NCBI GenBank assembly: GCA_913774925.1
Contig: CAJYKB010000038.1
Location: 1 to 61,986, forward strand
Origin: an uncultured Sphingomonas sp.
GTDB lineage: Bacteria; Pseudomonadota; Alphaproteobacteria; Sphingomonadales; Sphingomonadaceae
Direction of reading: 5' to 3'
Length of the DNA stretch: 61,986 nucleotides
A program made the position numbers and the translations under genes. Below, piece by piece: positions 54,068-61,986 of this stretch (positions are counted from its first letter, which is position 1; the number at the start of each line of letters is the position of its first letter). Below the pieces are notes generated by a model, which did not search any database, had not been told where the DNA came from, and saw only the letters and a program-made list of their open reading frames with translations.

Positions 54068-55198
54068 CTATTCCACCATTCCCATCATCCGCTCCATCGC
54101 GCTGGCGAAGCCCTGCTTGAAGTCCTGCACGACCTGCCCAGCGGGGCGCACCTGCTCGACCAGCCCCACGCCCTGCCCGACGAAATAGGTCACCATCGCG
54201 CGCGCATCCGCGTCCCCGCGCTCCGCCACCTTCTCGCACGCCCGGATCGCGGGTTCGCTGATGAGGCTCTGGTACGGCATCGGCAGCGCACCGGGCGATC
54301 CCTCGCCCTCCCAGGCGTCGGTCCAGGCGGAGCGCAGCTGGCGCGACGGCTTGCCGGTGCGGCTCTTCGATCGCACCGTGTCGCGGCTGGTGGCGGCGAC
54401 CATCTTCTCGCGGAAGACGTCCGAACATTCGCTTTCGGGCGTGGCGAGCCAGACCGAACCGGTCCACACCCCGTCCGCGCCCATCGCCATCGCACCCGCC
54501 ATCTGCTCGCCGGTCATGATCCCCCCCGCGGCCAGCACGGGGACGCGCGCGCCGCGCTTCTCCAGTTCGCGGGTCACCTCGGGCACCAGCACCATCGTCG
54601 ATACCTCGCCGCAATGCCCGCCGGCCTCGCCGCCCTGCACCACCAGGATGTCGACCCCCGCCGCGACCTGCCGCAGCGCATGTTCCTTCGCGCCCACCAG
54701 CGCGGCGACGGGGACGCCGTGCGCCTTGCCCATCTCGATCATCGCGGGGGGCGGCACGCCCAGCGCGTTGGCGATCAGCTTGATCGGGTGGCGGAAGGCG
54801 ACGTCCAGCATCGCCAGCGCCAGATTGGGGTCGAACGGCGCCGGCGCATCGCTGTCGGCGCGCTCCGCCGGTATGGTGAAATGATGCCGCTGCGCCAGCG
54901 TCTCGACGAAGGCGCGGTGTTCGGCGGGCACCTTGTCCGCGAGCGAGGCGCGGTTGATCCCCTTCGCTCCGCCGGTCGCGAGATTCTCCGGGATCAGCAC
55001 GTCGAGGCCATAGGGCTTGCCGTCGACATGCGCGTCGATCCACGCGAGTTCGGTTTCCAGGCTTTCGAGCGTGTGCCCGGTCGCGCCCAGCACGCCGAAG
55101 CCGCCCGCGCGGCTGACCGCGGCGACCACGTCGCGACAATGGCTGAAGGCGAGCAGGGGAAAATCGATCCCCAGCATCGCGCAAATGGGTGTGCGCAT
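54068..55198 (-). CDS. Nitronate monooxygenase family flavoprotein
   Basis: 376 residues from the ATG at 55198, preceded by GAGAGG. It is a TIM-barrel flavoenzyme related to 2-nitropropane dioxygenase: PICAMLGIDFPLLAFSHCRD, AVSRAGGFGVLGATG, ILVVQGGEAGGHCGEVSTMV (FMN phosphate region) and PVLAAGGIMTGEQMAGAMAM, then GADGVWTGSVWLATPESE. Members oxidise nitronates such as 3-nitropropionate or act on other activated carbon acids. The C-terminal extension after residue 280 (LRSAWTDAWEGEGSPGALPM) is common in alphaproteobacterial homologues. The physiological substrate is not known. It follows the L,D-transpeptidase gene on the same strand by 52 bases. Confidence 0.88.
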   Translation of the reverse strand: MRTPICAMLGIDFPLLAFSHCRDVVAAVSRAGGFGVLGATGHTLESLETELAWIDAHVDGKPYGLDVLIPENLATGGAKGINRASLADKVPAEHRAFVETLAQRHHFTIPAERADSDAPAPFDPNLALAMLDVAFRHPIKLIANALGVPPPAMIEMGKAHGVPVAALVGAKEHALRQVAAGVDILVVQGGEAGGHCGEVSTMVLVPEVTRELEKRGARVPVLAAGGIMTGEQMAGAMAMGADGVWTGSVWLATPESECSDVFREKMVAATSRDTVRSKSRTGKPSRQLRSAWTDAWEGEGSPGALPMPYQSLISEPAIRACEKVAERGDADARAMVTYFVGQGVGLVEQVRPAGQVVQDFKQGFASAMERMMGMVE

Positions 55199-55250
55199 CC
55201 TCTCATCTCCCGTCCCGGCCGCTCGTGCGGCGGCCTGTCGGGGAGCGAGG

Positions 55251-55820
55251 CTAGCGGCTCGCCAGCACCGGGTCGAGAGCCAGTGGCGCTCCGCCGCCGG
55301 AGACATAGGCCATGTCCGTCACCTCGACCGTGGCGCCCAATTGCGTGATCTCGAACAGCTTCTTGGCGAAGGCGGTCGGCAGCCGCACGCACCCGTGCGA
55401 CGCCGGAAAGCCCGGGTTGCGCCCGGCGTGCAGCGCCACGCCGTCCCACGTCAGCCGCTGCATATAGGGCATCGGCGCATCGTCGTAGAGGTTCGACTTG
55501 TGCATCGCCTTCTTCTGCAGGATCGTGAAGGTGCCGACCGGGGTCGGCTTCTCGTCCATGCCGGTCGACACGGTCGAGGCCGCGATCAGCCGCTGCCCGC
55601 GAAAGACATAGGCGCGCTGGTCCGGGATGGAGATCAGCACGCTGACCGGCCCCGCGGCCTTCGCATCGGTCCACAGGAAGCGGCCCGGCGCCAGCTCAGC
55701 GGCCGCCTCCGTCAGCGCATATTCGTCCGTCGCCGCGCCGGCGGCGCGCGCCTGGGCCGGCGCGATGGCCATGATGCCGGCAAGGACCGGCGCGATCATG
55801 AGGGGGGCGAATCGCCGCAT
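55251..55820 (-). CDS. L,D-transpeptidase (YkuD domain)
   Basis: 189 residues with a signal peptide (MRRFAPLMIAPVLAGIMAIA, then PAQARAAG). The YkuD catalytic region is intact: H131 in ALHAGRNPGF and S141-H142-G143-C144-V-R146, the SHGCVR motif with the nucleophile cysteine. Such enzymes form 3-3 crosslinks in peptidoglycan or attach proteins to it in the periplasm. No LysM or other wall-binding domain is present. It is divergent from a second, unrelated YkuD-type gene at 56030, with 209 bases between them. Confidence 0.9.
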   Translation of the reverse strand: MRRFAPLMIAPVLAGIMAIAPAQARAAGAATDEYALTEAAAELAPGRFLWTDAKAAGPVSVLISIPDQRAYVFRGQRLIAASTVSTGMDEKPTPVGTFTILQKKAMHKSNLYDDAPMPYMQRLTWDGVALHAGRNPGFPASHGCVRLPTAFAKKLFEITQLGATVEVTDMAYVSGGGAPLALDPVLASR

Positions 55821-56029
55821 CCCGGATCCCTTTCGTCCATGCTCGCCCGAACAGTCCGGGCGGGCGTCAGGAGGGGGAACGTGCCGCGTGCGAATTGGTG
55901 CCGGGCGACGAAGCGTTGGGATTTCGCGCCGTATGCTGGCGCTATGTACGCAAGCAGTCGCACGGGTTGCGGATTGTTCACCCTTTTCATGCTATTTGCG
56001 TGCCATTCAAGCGGGGATTTTTACTACCG

Positions 56030-56764
56030 ATGAAGTGGTCGCAGGATGCGGCGCCGTCGCGCCGTGCATTGTTGAAGACCGGCGGTCTGTTTGCCGGCGC
56101 ATTGATGATCCCCAGTGCGGTGTCCGCGGGGATGCGCGACGGGCACGGGATGCGCGGAAAGCCGGAATCGCTCTTGCCGCCGGACACGTTTCACACGCCG
56201 CGCGGCGCGGCGGTGGCGAGCGCGCAGCCGGTGTCGCGCAGCGTGCTGGCGCCCGGCGTCAACCAGCGGCTGATGCAGCGCGCGATGGCGGCGCTCGATC
56301 GCCACGGCAGCCGCATCGCGCACCGCGACCGGATCGCGGTGGCGGACTTCTCCGCCGGGTCGAGCACCCCGCGCTTCCACCTCATCAACCTCGCCGACGG
56401 ACACGTCACCAGCAAACTGGTGTCGCACGGCAGCGGTTCCGACCCCGCGCACACCGGCTATGTCCAGCGCTTCTCGAACGGCAACGGCTCCAACGCGTCG
56501 TGCGAGGGCGCGTTCGTCGCCGACGATTACTACGTCGGCAAGCACGGCCGGTCGCAGCGGCTGATCGGGCTCGACCCCACCAACAACAACGCGCTGGAAC
56601 GCGCGATCGTCGTCCACGCCGCCTGGTACGCCAACCCGGACATGATCGCGCGCCGCGGGATGCTGGGGCGCAGCCAGGGGTGCTTCGCGGTCGGCGAGCG
56701 CGAACTGGCGGAGGTCTTCGCACGGCTCGGGCCGGGACGGATGATCTACGCCGCAAAGGTGTAA
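56030..56764 (+). CDS. Tat-exported murein L,D-transpeptidase family protein (YkuD_2 type)
   Basis: 244 residues. The N-terminus contains a twin-arginine motif, SRRALLKTGG, and a hydrophobic run to SAVSAG, so export of a folded protein is predicted. The catalytic region differs from classical YkuD: FHLINLADGHVTSKLVSHGS, LERAIVVHAAWYANPDMIAR with H196, and MLGRSQGCFAVGERELAEVF with C218, as in the YkuD_2 family. It should act on peptidoglycan, probably as crosslinking or trimming enzyme. The ATG at 56030 is chosen because it starts the Tat signal; the open frame continues upstream without ribosome site. TTGCGG-N17-TGCTAT (from 55970) could be its promoter. Confidence 0.83.
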   Translation: MKWSQDAAPSRRALLKTGGLFAGALMIPSAVSAGMRDGHGMRGKPESLLPPDTFHTPRGAAVASAQPVSRSVLAPGVNQRLMQRAMAALDRHGSRIAHRDRIAVADFSAGSSTPRFHLINLADGHVTSKLVSHGSGSDPAHTGYVQRFSNGNGSNASCEGAFVADDYYVGKHGRSQRLIGLDPTNNNALERAIVVHAAWYANPDMIARRGMLGRSQGCFAVGERELAEVFARLGPGRMIYAAKV

Positions 56765-56786
56765 CGCGGCCGTACCCCTCAGCCTG

Positions 56787-56871
56787 TTCCCCGGCGAAGG
56801 CCGGGGCCCAGTCGCGGGCGGCGCGTGATATGCGGACAGGTCTTCCAACTGGACCCCGGCCTTCGCCGGGG
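56787..56871. repeat. Palindromic intergenic repeat, family A, copy 6
   Basis: The left arm TTCCCCGGCGAAGGCCGGGG is intact; the right arm stops at CCGGGG and lacks the last two bases. It lies between convergent genes and directly abuts the chorismate mutase stop. Confidence 0.88.
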
Positions 56872-56873
56872 CG

Positions 56874-57185
56874 CTATCCCGCGGCCCGCTCGTCGAACGA
56901 CGCCAGTTCGTAGGCGATCGACGCCTCGACCAGCCGCTCCCACAGCGCCGCGATCACGTCGCCCGGCAGCCCCTCGGCCTCGGCCGCGGCGCGCGCCTGC
57001 GCGATCACCTGCGCCTTGCGCGCCTCGTCGCGCACCTGCCCGCGCTCCGGCTTGATGCGCGCGGCGGCGTCCATGTAATCGAAGCGGCGGCGCAGCAGCG
57101 CGACCAGTTCGCGGTCGAGCGCGTCGACGCCGGCGCGCACCTCCGCCATGTTGGTGCAATCGGGGCCGGGCAGGATGTCGCTCAT
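56874..57185 (-). CDS. Chorismate mutase (AroQ type)
   Basis: 103 residues, all helical. MAEVRAGVDALDRELVALLR contains the active-site arginine and the helix typical of AroQ, followed by RRFDYMDAAARIKPERGQVR and DEARKAQVIAQARAAAEAEG with the second conserved Arg and Lys, and a last helix ALWERLVEASIAYELASFDE. It converts chorismate to prephenate for Phe and Tyr. The sequence is also close to isochorismate-pyruvate lyase PchB, which shares the fold; with no siderophore genes here, chorismate mutase is the better call. It is divergent from rpsD. Confidence 0.85.
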   Translation of the reverse strand: MSDILPGPDCTNMAEVRAGVDALDRELVALLRRRFDYMDAAARIKPERGQVRDEARKAQVIAQARAAAEAEGLPGDVIAALWERLVEASIAYELASFDERAAG

Positions 57186-57223
57186 GCCCGCGCTGCTAGG
57201 CGCAGCGGCCCGCGGCGTCCAGC

Positions 57224-57252
57224 TTGACTCGCGCGCGCCCCGCGGCTAGGCG
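57224..57252 (+). promoter_or_regulatory. rpsD: Sigma-70-like promoter candidate for rpsD
   Basis: TTGACT (57224-57229) is followed after 17 bases by TAGGCG (57247-57252). The -35 matches five of six consensus bases; the -10 is weak. It implies a leader of about 110 bases before the rpsD ATG. Confidence 0.45.
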
Positions 57253-57368
57253 CGCCGCTTCGCAATTGCCCCCGTACCCCGGTGAAGCGGTGGGCCTGCG
57301 CATCTTTCACGAGATATGCGGCGCGATACCGGGAATAACGTCGTTCGTTCGATTGCTAAGGAATACTC

Positions 57369-57983
57369 ATGTCGAAGCGCCATAGCGCCAAGTACAAGCT
57401 CGATCGCCGCATGGGCGAGAACATCTGGGGCCGTCCCAAGTCCCCGGTGAACAAGCGCGAGTACGGCCCCGGCCAGCACGGCCAGCGCCGCAAGGGTAAG
57501 ATGTCGGACTTCGGCATCCAGCTGCGCGCCAAGCAGAAGCTGAAGGGCTATTACGGCGACGTGACCGAGAAGCAGTTCCGCCACTGCTACGACGAAGCCT
57601 CGCGCATGAAGGGTGACACCTCGCAGAACCTGATCGGTCTGCTGGAGCGTCGCCTGGACATGATCGTGTATCGCGCGAAGTTCGCGCCGACGATCTTCGC
57701 CGCGCGTCAGCTGGTCAGCCACGGCCACATCCGCGTCAACGGCGTGAAGTGCAACGTCGCGTCGCGCCGCGTGAACGTCGGCGAGGAAATCTCGCTCGGC
57801 AACAAGGCGACCGAGATGGCGCTGGTGATGGAAGCGCAGCAGCTCGCCGAGCGCGAAGTGCCCGATTACGTCGCGGCGGACGGCAACGCCAAGGTCACCT
57901 TCATCCGCGTCCCCACGCTGGACGAGGTGCCCTATCCGGTGAAGATGGAACCGAACCTCGTCGTCGAATTCTATTCGCGCTAA
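57369..57983 (+). CDS. rpsD: 30S ribosomal protein S4
   Basis: 204 residues, full length. The start [20 protein letters not shown] is the alphaproteobacterial S4 form. [20 protein letters not shown] follows, then the S4 RNA-binding domain [20 protein letters not shown] and [21 protein letters not shown]4 nucleates 16S rRNA folding and binds the 5' domain. AAGGAA lies 6 bases before the ATG. It is monocistronic: a strong hairpin terminator follows at 58105-58145. GC content and codon use look slightly more conservative than in neighbours, as expected for a highly expressed gene. Confidence 0.98.
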   Translation: MSKRHSAKYKLDRRMGENIWGRPKSPVNKREYGPGQHGQRRKGKMSDFGIQLRAKQKLKGYYGDVTEKQFRHCYDEASRMKGDTSQNLIGLLERRLDMIVYRAKFAPTIFAARQLVSHGHIRVNGVKCNVASRRVNVGEEISLGNKATEMALVMEAQQLAEREVPDYVAADGNAKVTFIRVPTLDEVPYPVKMEPNLVVEFYSR

Positions 57984-58040
57984 CGCGTCGGATAAAGTTC
58001 GACGACCGGCCGGCCTCGCCCGGGCGAGGACCGACACAGC

Positions 58041-58082
58041 CTGTCCTGAGCGCCTGCCTTGGCAGGCAGTCGAAGGGCGGCT
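58041..58082. repeat. Family-F-like repeat fragment with hairpin
   Basis: CCTGTCCTGAGC is followed by GCCTGCC-TT-GGCAGGC (perfect stem, 58052-58067) and CAGTCGAAGGGCGG. It resembles pieces of the element at 41569. Confidence 0.6.
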
Positions 58083-58104
58083 TCGCCGCGGCGGGGCTGG
58101 AGAG

Positions 58105-58145
58105 AAAAGAAAGGGCGGCTCCCTCACGGGGCCGCCCTTTCTTTT
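58105..58145. terminator. Strong rho-independent terminator after rpsD
   Basis: AAAAGAAAGGGCGGC (58105-58119) and GCCGCCCTTTCTTTT (58131-58145) are perfect complements over 15 bp, with further pairing inside the loop. A-rich left and T-rich right flanks make it work in either direction. The 215 bases from 58146 to 58360 hold only weak promoter-like sequence (a CAACTTTGTCAACTT direct repeat) and no gene I can support. Confidence 0.9.
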
Positions 58146-58360
58146 CGCTGTCCTACACGCCCCGCATCGGTCATCATCGCGCCGTTCCTTCTCAGCGTCG
58201 ATCCGCCCACCCCTTGCGTGAAACTTTGCGGGGAATGGATTCCGACCCCGACGTGGCGTCAACTTTGTCAACTTCCGCCGCGCCCGCCGCCGCAACCACC
58301 GCGTGGACACGCGCCCGCCGGCTTGGCACAAGGCGCGCATATCCCTCGCGGAGTTCGTAC

Positions 58361-60001
58361 ATGCGTCGCCATTTCCTTCCGTTCCTTCTCCTCGCCACCA
58401 CCGCCCCCGCGATGGCCCAGACCGCACCCGTCATCTCCGAACAGACGCTGAAGGACGTGACGAAGGAGCTGTCCTCCGACGCGTTCGAGGGCCGCGCGCC
58501 CGGCACCGCGGGCGAGGAGAAGACGGTCGCCTATCTGGCGAAGCGCTTCGCCGCCGCCGGGCTGCAACCCGGTAACAAGGGCAGCTGGTATCAGGACGTG
58601 CCGCTGGTGGAGATCACCGCGAAGAACGTCTCCCCGCTGGTCTTCAAGGGCGCCGGCGCGCCGATGTCGCTGACCTATGGCCCGCAGGCGGTGATCGGCA
58701 GCTACCGCGTCACCCCGCGCGTCGCGGTGAAGGACAGCCCGGTCGTCTTCGTCGGCTACGGCATCGTCGCGCCCGAAAAGGGGTGGAACGACTATGCCGG
58801 GGTCGACGTGCGCGGCAAGACCGTGCTGATCCTGGTCAACGACCCAGACTGGCAGACGCCGGGGCTGGACGGCCCGTTCGGCGGGCGGGCGATGACCTAT
58901 TACGGCCGCTGGACCTATAAGTTCGAGGAGGCGGCGCGGCAGGGCGCGACCGCGGCGATCATCATCCACCAGACCGAGCCGGCCGCCTATGGCTGGAACG
59001 TGGTGCAGTCGAGCTGGACCGGCGCGCAGCAGGTCGCGGCGACCAAGAACGACGGCGCCGACCAGAGCGCGGCGATCGGCTGGATCCAGCACGACACCGC
59101 ACAGAAGCTGTTCGCGGGCAAGGGGATGGACCTGGCCGCGCTGACCGCGGCGGCGGGGCGCAAGGACTTCCGGGCGGTCGCCCTGCCCGGCGTGACCGCA
59201 TCGGTGTCGTTCGACAACACCATCCGCCGCCATATGTCGCGCAACGTCGTCGGCGTGCTGCCGGGCACGACGCGCAAGGACGAATACGTCCTCTACACCG
59301 CGCACTGGGACCATCTGGGGCATTGCGAGGCGGCGCCGGACGGCGACGACATCTGCAACGGCGCCATCGACAATGCGACGGGGACGGCGGCGCTGGTCGC
59401 GCTGGCGGAGGCCAACAAGCGCGCCGGGGCGACTCCGCGCAGCCAGATGTTCCTGGCGGTGACCGGCGAGGAATCCGGGCTGCTCGGCTCCGCTTATTAC
59501 GCCGCCAACCCGGTCGTGCCGCTGGCGCAGACGGTGGGCGGGGTGAACATGGACGCGCTGTCGATGGCCGGGCCCGCAAGGAACGTCGTCGTCGTCGGCA
59601 AGGGCAAGTCGGAGCTGGACGGCTATCTCGACCGCGCGCTCGCCGCACAGGGCCGCGTCGCCACCGCCGAGCCCACGCCGGAGAAGGGCTTCTACTATCG
59701 CTCCGACCATTTCAGCATGGCCAAGCGGGGCGTGCCGATGCTGTACTTCGATGCCGGGGACGACCTGATCGCGGGCGGCAAGGCGGCGGGCAAGGCCGCG
59801 GCGGAGGATTACGAGGCGCATCGTTACCACGGTCCCAAGGACGAATATGATCCCAACTGGAACTGGTCGGGCGTGGTGCAGGACGTCGGCATCTATTATG
59901 CGGTCGGCCGTGCGCTGGCGGAAAGCGACGCTTGGCCCAATTGGGTCGCCGGCGACGAATTCCGCGCCATCCGGGACAAGAGCCGCGCCGGCGGCAAGTA
60001 A
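58361..60001 (+). CDS. Exported M28-family metallopeptidase
   Basis: 546 residues with a signal peptide ([20 protein letters not shown]). A PA-like insert lies at about residues 110-240 ([20 protein letters not shown]). The di-zinc aminopeptidase core follows: YTAHWDHLG near 310, [40 protein letters not shown] with the catalytic and metal glutamates, [15 protein letters not shown], and [18 protein letters not shown] with the last histidine. It should trim N-terminal residues from peptides in the periplasm or outside. The open frame extends upstream through rpsD sequence, but only the ATG at 58361 gives a signal peptide. Agmatine deiminase starts 15 bases later. Confidence 0.9.
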   Translation: MRRHFLPFLLLATTAPAMAQTAPVISEQTLKDVTKELSSDAFEGRAPGTAGEEKTVAYLAKRFAAAGLQPGNKGSWYQDVPLVEITAKNVSPLVFKGAGAPMSLTYGPQAVIGSYRVTPRVAVKDSPVVFVGYGIVAPEKGWNDYAGVDVRGKTVLILVNDPDWQTPGLDGPFGGRAMTYYGRWTYKFEEAARQGATAAIIIHQTEPAAYGWNVVQSSWTGAQQVAATKNDGADQSAAIGWIQHDTAQKLFAGKGMDLAALTAAAGRKDFRAVALPGVTASVSFDNTIRRHMSRNVVGVLPGTTRKDEYVLYTAHWDHLGHCEAAPDGDDICNGAIDNATGTAALVALAEANKRAGATPRSQMFLAVTGEESGLLGSAYYAANPVVPLAQTVGGVNMDALSMAGPARNVVVVGKGKSELDGYLDRALAAQGRVATAEPTPEKGFYYRSDHFSMAKRGVPMLYFDAGDDLIAGGKAAGKAAAEDYEAHRYHGPKDEYDPNWNWSGVVQDVGIYYAVGRALAESDAWPNWVAGDEFRAIRDKSRAGGK

Positions 60002-60016
60002 GGGAACGACACCAAC

Positions 60017-60994
60017 GTGAGCACGCTCGGTCAGATCACCCCGCCGCCGGAATGGGCGCCGCACAAGGCGGTGTGGATCGGTTTCCCCAGCCACCCCGAT
60101 CTGTGGGAGGAGGATCTGGAGCAGGCGCAGGCGGAGGTCGTCGCCTTCGCCCGCGCCGTCCATGCGGAGGGGCGCGGCGAGGAGGTGGTGCTGGTCGCCG
60201 CCGACAAGGAAGCCGCGGCGACCGCCCGCCGCCTGGCGCCGTTCGCGGATGTCACGATCGAGCTGTTCGGCGACATCTGGCTGCGCGACACCGCACCGAT
60301 CATCGACGGCAACGGCCGTGCCCGCGACTTCGGCTTCAACGGCTGGGGCGGCAAGTACGATCTGCCGGGCGACGAGGATATCGGCGCGCGGCTGGCACGG
60401 CGGCGCGGTCTTTCGATCCTGCCGTGCGACTGGATCCTGGAGGGCGGCGCGATCGACGGCGACGGCACCGGCCTGGTCGTCACGACCGAGCAATGCCTGC
60501 TCAACCCCAACCGCAATCCGGGGCTGAGCAAGGCCGGGATCGAGCGGCTGCTGTCGCAGGATCTGGGGTACGAGCGCGTGTTGTGGCTGGGCGACGGCCT
60601 CATCAACGACCATACCGACGGTCACGTCGACAATCTGGCGCGGTTCGTGGGCGAAAACCGGCTGGCGATCCCCAAGTCGCCGGAGAACGACCCCAATTGG
60701 CGCGTCTATCAGGATGCCGCCGAACGCGCCCGCGCCGCCGGCGTGGAGGTGGTGGAAATCCCCTCCCCCGGCCGCGTGCTGCGCGACGAGGAACTGGTGC
60801 CAGCGAGCTATATGAACTTCTACATCGGCAATGTCGCGGTCGTGGTCCCGCTGTACGGCACCGCGCAGGACGATGCCGCGGTCGCTGCGCTGCGCAACAT
60901 CTTCCCCGACCGGGAGGTGCATGGGCTGCGCGCCGATGCCATTCTGACCGGCGGCGGCAGCTTCCACTGCATCAGCCAGCAGATCCCGGCATGA
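60017..60994 (+). CDS. aguA: Agmatine deiminase
   Basis: 325 residues from a GTG at 60017. It is a five-bladed guanidino-modifying enzyme: [89 protein letters not shown] with catalytic His/Asp, and the nucleophile cysteine in [14 protein letters not shown]. It converts agmatine to N-carbamoylputrescine and ammonia, an arginine-to-putrescine route. The usual partner aguB (carbamoylputrescine amidase) is not visible in the window. Its stop overlaps the purC start (ATGA, 60991-60994), so the pair is translationally coupled. GGGAACGA is a weak ribosome site. Confidence 0.93.
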   Translation: MSTLGQITPPPEWAPHKAVWIGFPSHPDLWEEDLEQAQAEVVAFARAVHAEGRGEEVVLVAADKEAAATARRLAPFADVTIELFGDIWLRDTAPIIDGNGRARDFGFNGWGGKYDLPGDEDIGARLARRRGLSILPCDWILEGGAIDGDGTGLVVTTEQCLLNPNRNPGLSKAGIERLLSQDLGYERVLWLGDGLINDHTDGHVDNLARFVGENRLAIPKSPENDPNWRVYQDAAERARAAGVEVVEIPSPGRVLRDEELVPASYMNFYIGNVAVVVPLYGTAQDDAAVAALRNIFPDREVHGLRADAILTGGGSFHCISQQIPA

Positions 60995-61986
60995 CCGTCA
61001 CGCGCACGCTCGACACCGTCGACCTGCCGTTCCTGCCCAACCACTACCGCGGCAAGGTGCGCGACAATTACGACCTGCCCGACGGCCGCCGGCTGATCGT
61101 CGCCAGCGACCGGCTGAGCGCGTTCGACCGCATCCTGTGCGCGGTCCCGTTCAAGGGTCAGGTGCTGACGCAGACCGCGCGCTGGTGGTTCGAGCAGACC
61201 GCCGACCTCTGCGCCAACCATGTCATCGACTATCCCGATCCCAACGTGCTGCTGTGCCGGCGGCTGACCATCCTGCCGGTCGAGATCGTCGTGCGCGGCT
61301 ATCTCGCGGGCACCACGGGCACCTCGATCCTGACGCTGTACAAGGCGGGCGAGCGGACAATGTACGGAACCACGTTGCCCGACGGGATGCGCGACAACGA
61401 ACGGCTGCCGAAACCGATCATCACCCCCACCAGCAAGGAATTCGACGGCGGGCACGACGCGCCGCTGACCCCGGACGAGATCCTGTCGAACGGCCTGTTG
61501 ACGCCGGCGCAATGGGACGAGATCGGCGCGACCGCGCTGGCGCTGTTCGAGCGCGGGCAGCGGATGGCGGCGGAGCGCGGGTTGATCCTCGCGGATACCA
61601 AATACGAATTCGGGGTGGATGCGGACGGCCGCATCCTGCTGGCGGACGAGGTGCATACGCCCGACAGCAGCCGCTACTGGAAGGCGGCGACCTACGACGC
61701 GCGGTTTGCAGCCGGCGAGCGTCCCGACAGCTTCGACAAGGACGTGGTGCGCGCCTGGGTCGCGGCGCGGTGCGATCCGTATCGCGACCCCATCCCCGCC
61801 ATCCCGGACGAGATGATCCTCCAGACCTCTCAGGTCTATATCGAGGCGTACGAGACGATCACCGGCGACCCCAAGTTCCGCCCCGCGCCGCTGCTGGTGA
61901 AGTATGTCGAGGCCGGCTGGTACGGTCGCAAGACCGGGCGGGGGTTCTACGATTATTCGAGCGGCGAGGCAGTGCCGACGCGGTAA
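60991..61986 (+). CDS. purC: PurC-type SAICAR synthase with an alien C-terminal tail
   Basis: 331 residues. Residues 1-291 are SAICAR synthetase of the longer, ADE1-like kind: [100 protein letters not shown] and [10 protein letters not shown]. It joins aspartate to CAIR in purine synthesis. Normal proteins stop soon after the [10 protein letters not shown] motif. Here residues 293-331 continue [20 protein letters not shown] and [19 protein letters not shown], which is the conserved C-terminus of 3-hydroxybutyryl-CoA dehydrogenases. The gene ends exactly at the last base of the window, so an assembly join cannot be excluded. Confidence 0.85.
   Translation: MTVTRTLDTVDLPFLPNHYRGKVRDNYDLPDGRRLIVASDRLSAFDRILCAVPFKGQVLTQTARWWFEQTADLCANHVIDYPDPNVLLCRRLTILPVEIVVRGYLAGTTGTSILTLYKAGERTMYGTTLPDGMRDNERLPKPIITPTSKEFDGGHDAPLTPDEILSNGLLTPAQWDEIGATALALFERGQRMAAERGLILADTKYEFGVDADGRILLADEVHTPDSSRYWKAATYDARFAAGERPDSFDKDVVRAWVAARCDPYRDPIPAIPDEMILQTSQVYIEAYETITGDPKFRPAPLLVKYVEAGWYGRKTGRGFYDYSSGEAVPTR

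Noticed and set aside
57260..57368. A ribosomal-protein autoregulatory leader before rpsD
   Set aside because: The leader is about 110 bases long, but I could not identify a defined pseudoknot or S4-binding structure by eye.

Overview
The window looks like a chromosomal segment from a Sphingomonas-like alphaproteobacterium. The evidence is very high GC in every gene, a GcrA-type cell-cycle regulator, a leucyl/arginyl-tRNA protein transferase (Bpt), two large TonB-dependent receptors of the type abundant in sphingomonads, a LuxR solo, and many GC-rich palindromic repeats in intergenic gaps. Both strands are densely coded. I see no tRNA, rRNA, CRISPR array, transposase, integrase or phage gene, so this is not an obvious mobile island.

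Layout, left to right. 1-5.9 kb: partial hemerythrin-domain protein, an Mfd-family helicase, a PaaX-type repressor divergent from a fatty acid desaturase, and a small membrane protein. 5.9-11.7 kb: a TonB-dependent receptor, a chemoreceptor and a DUF2332 protein on one strand. 11.8-15.7 kb: a GH130 glycoside phosphorylase behind a two-domain GT4 glycosyltransferase, with an unusually structured upstream region. 15.8-21.7 kb: MobA, an amidohydrolase/monooxygenase pair, a DUF3298-type protein, a beta-hydroxyacid dehydrogenase and threonine ammonia-lyase. 21.8-27.7 kb: Bpt, then argD-argF-hslO on the minus strand, a small exported protein with a stress-type promoter, and an acyl-CoA dehydrogenase.

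28-36.5 kb: a regulatory and amino-acid block. A LuxR solo and a TetR regulator are divergent, a second TonB receptor follows, then an ornithine cyclodeaminase-family protein divergent from an Lrp/AsnC regulator, a Tat-exported class V aminotransferase, and an aromatic aminotransferase. Matching palindromes suggest the TetR protein controls itself, the LuxR gene and the receptor. 36.5-44 kb: ABC-2 permease, gcrA, an outer-membrane barrel, parE, and a CoA-ligase translationally coupled to an acyl-CoA dehydrogenase lacking its middle domain. 44-52.5 kb: a Nudix-DUF47 fusion next to a PiT phosphate transporter, then recF, two tandem MFS paralogues and gyrB. 52.8-62 kb: a class III sirtuin, an NTF2-like protein, a nitronate monooxygenase, two divergent L,D-transpeptidases, chorismate mutase, rpsD, an M28 peptidase, agmatine deiminase, and a PurC whose last 40 residues look like the tail of 3-hydroxybutyryl-CoA dehydrogenase.

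The most unusual items are the Nudix-DUF47 fusion beside its transporter, the PurC chimera at the window edge, the GT4/GH130 pair with nested inverted repeats upstream, the domain-deleted acyl-CoA dehydrogenase, and the palindromic operators of the TetR/TonB locus. All calls come from reading motifs. No database search was run.
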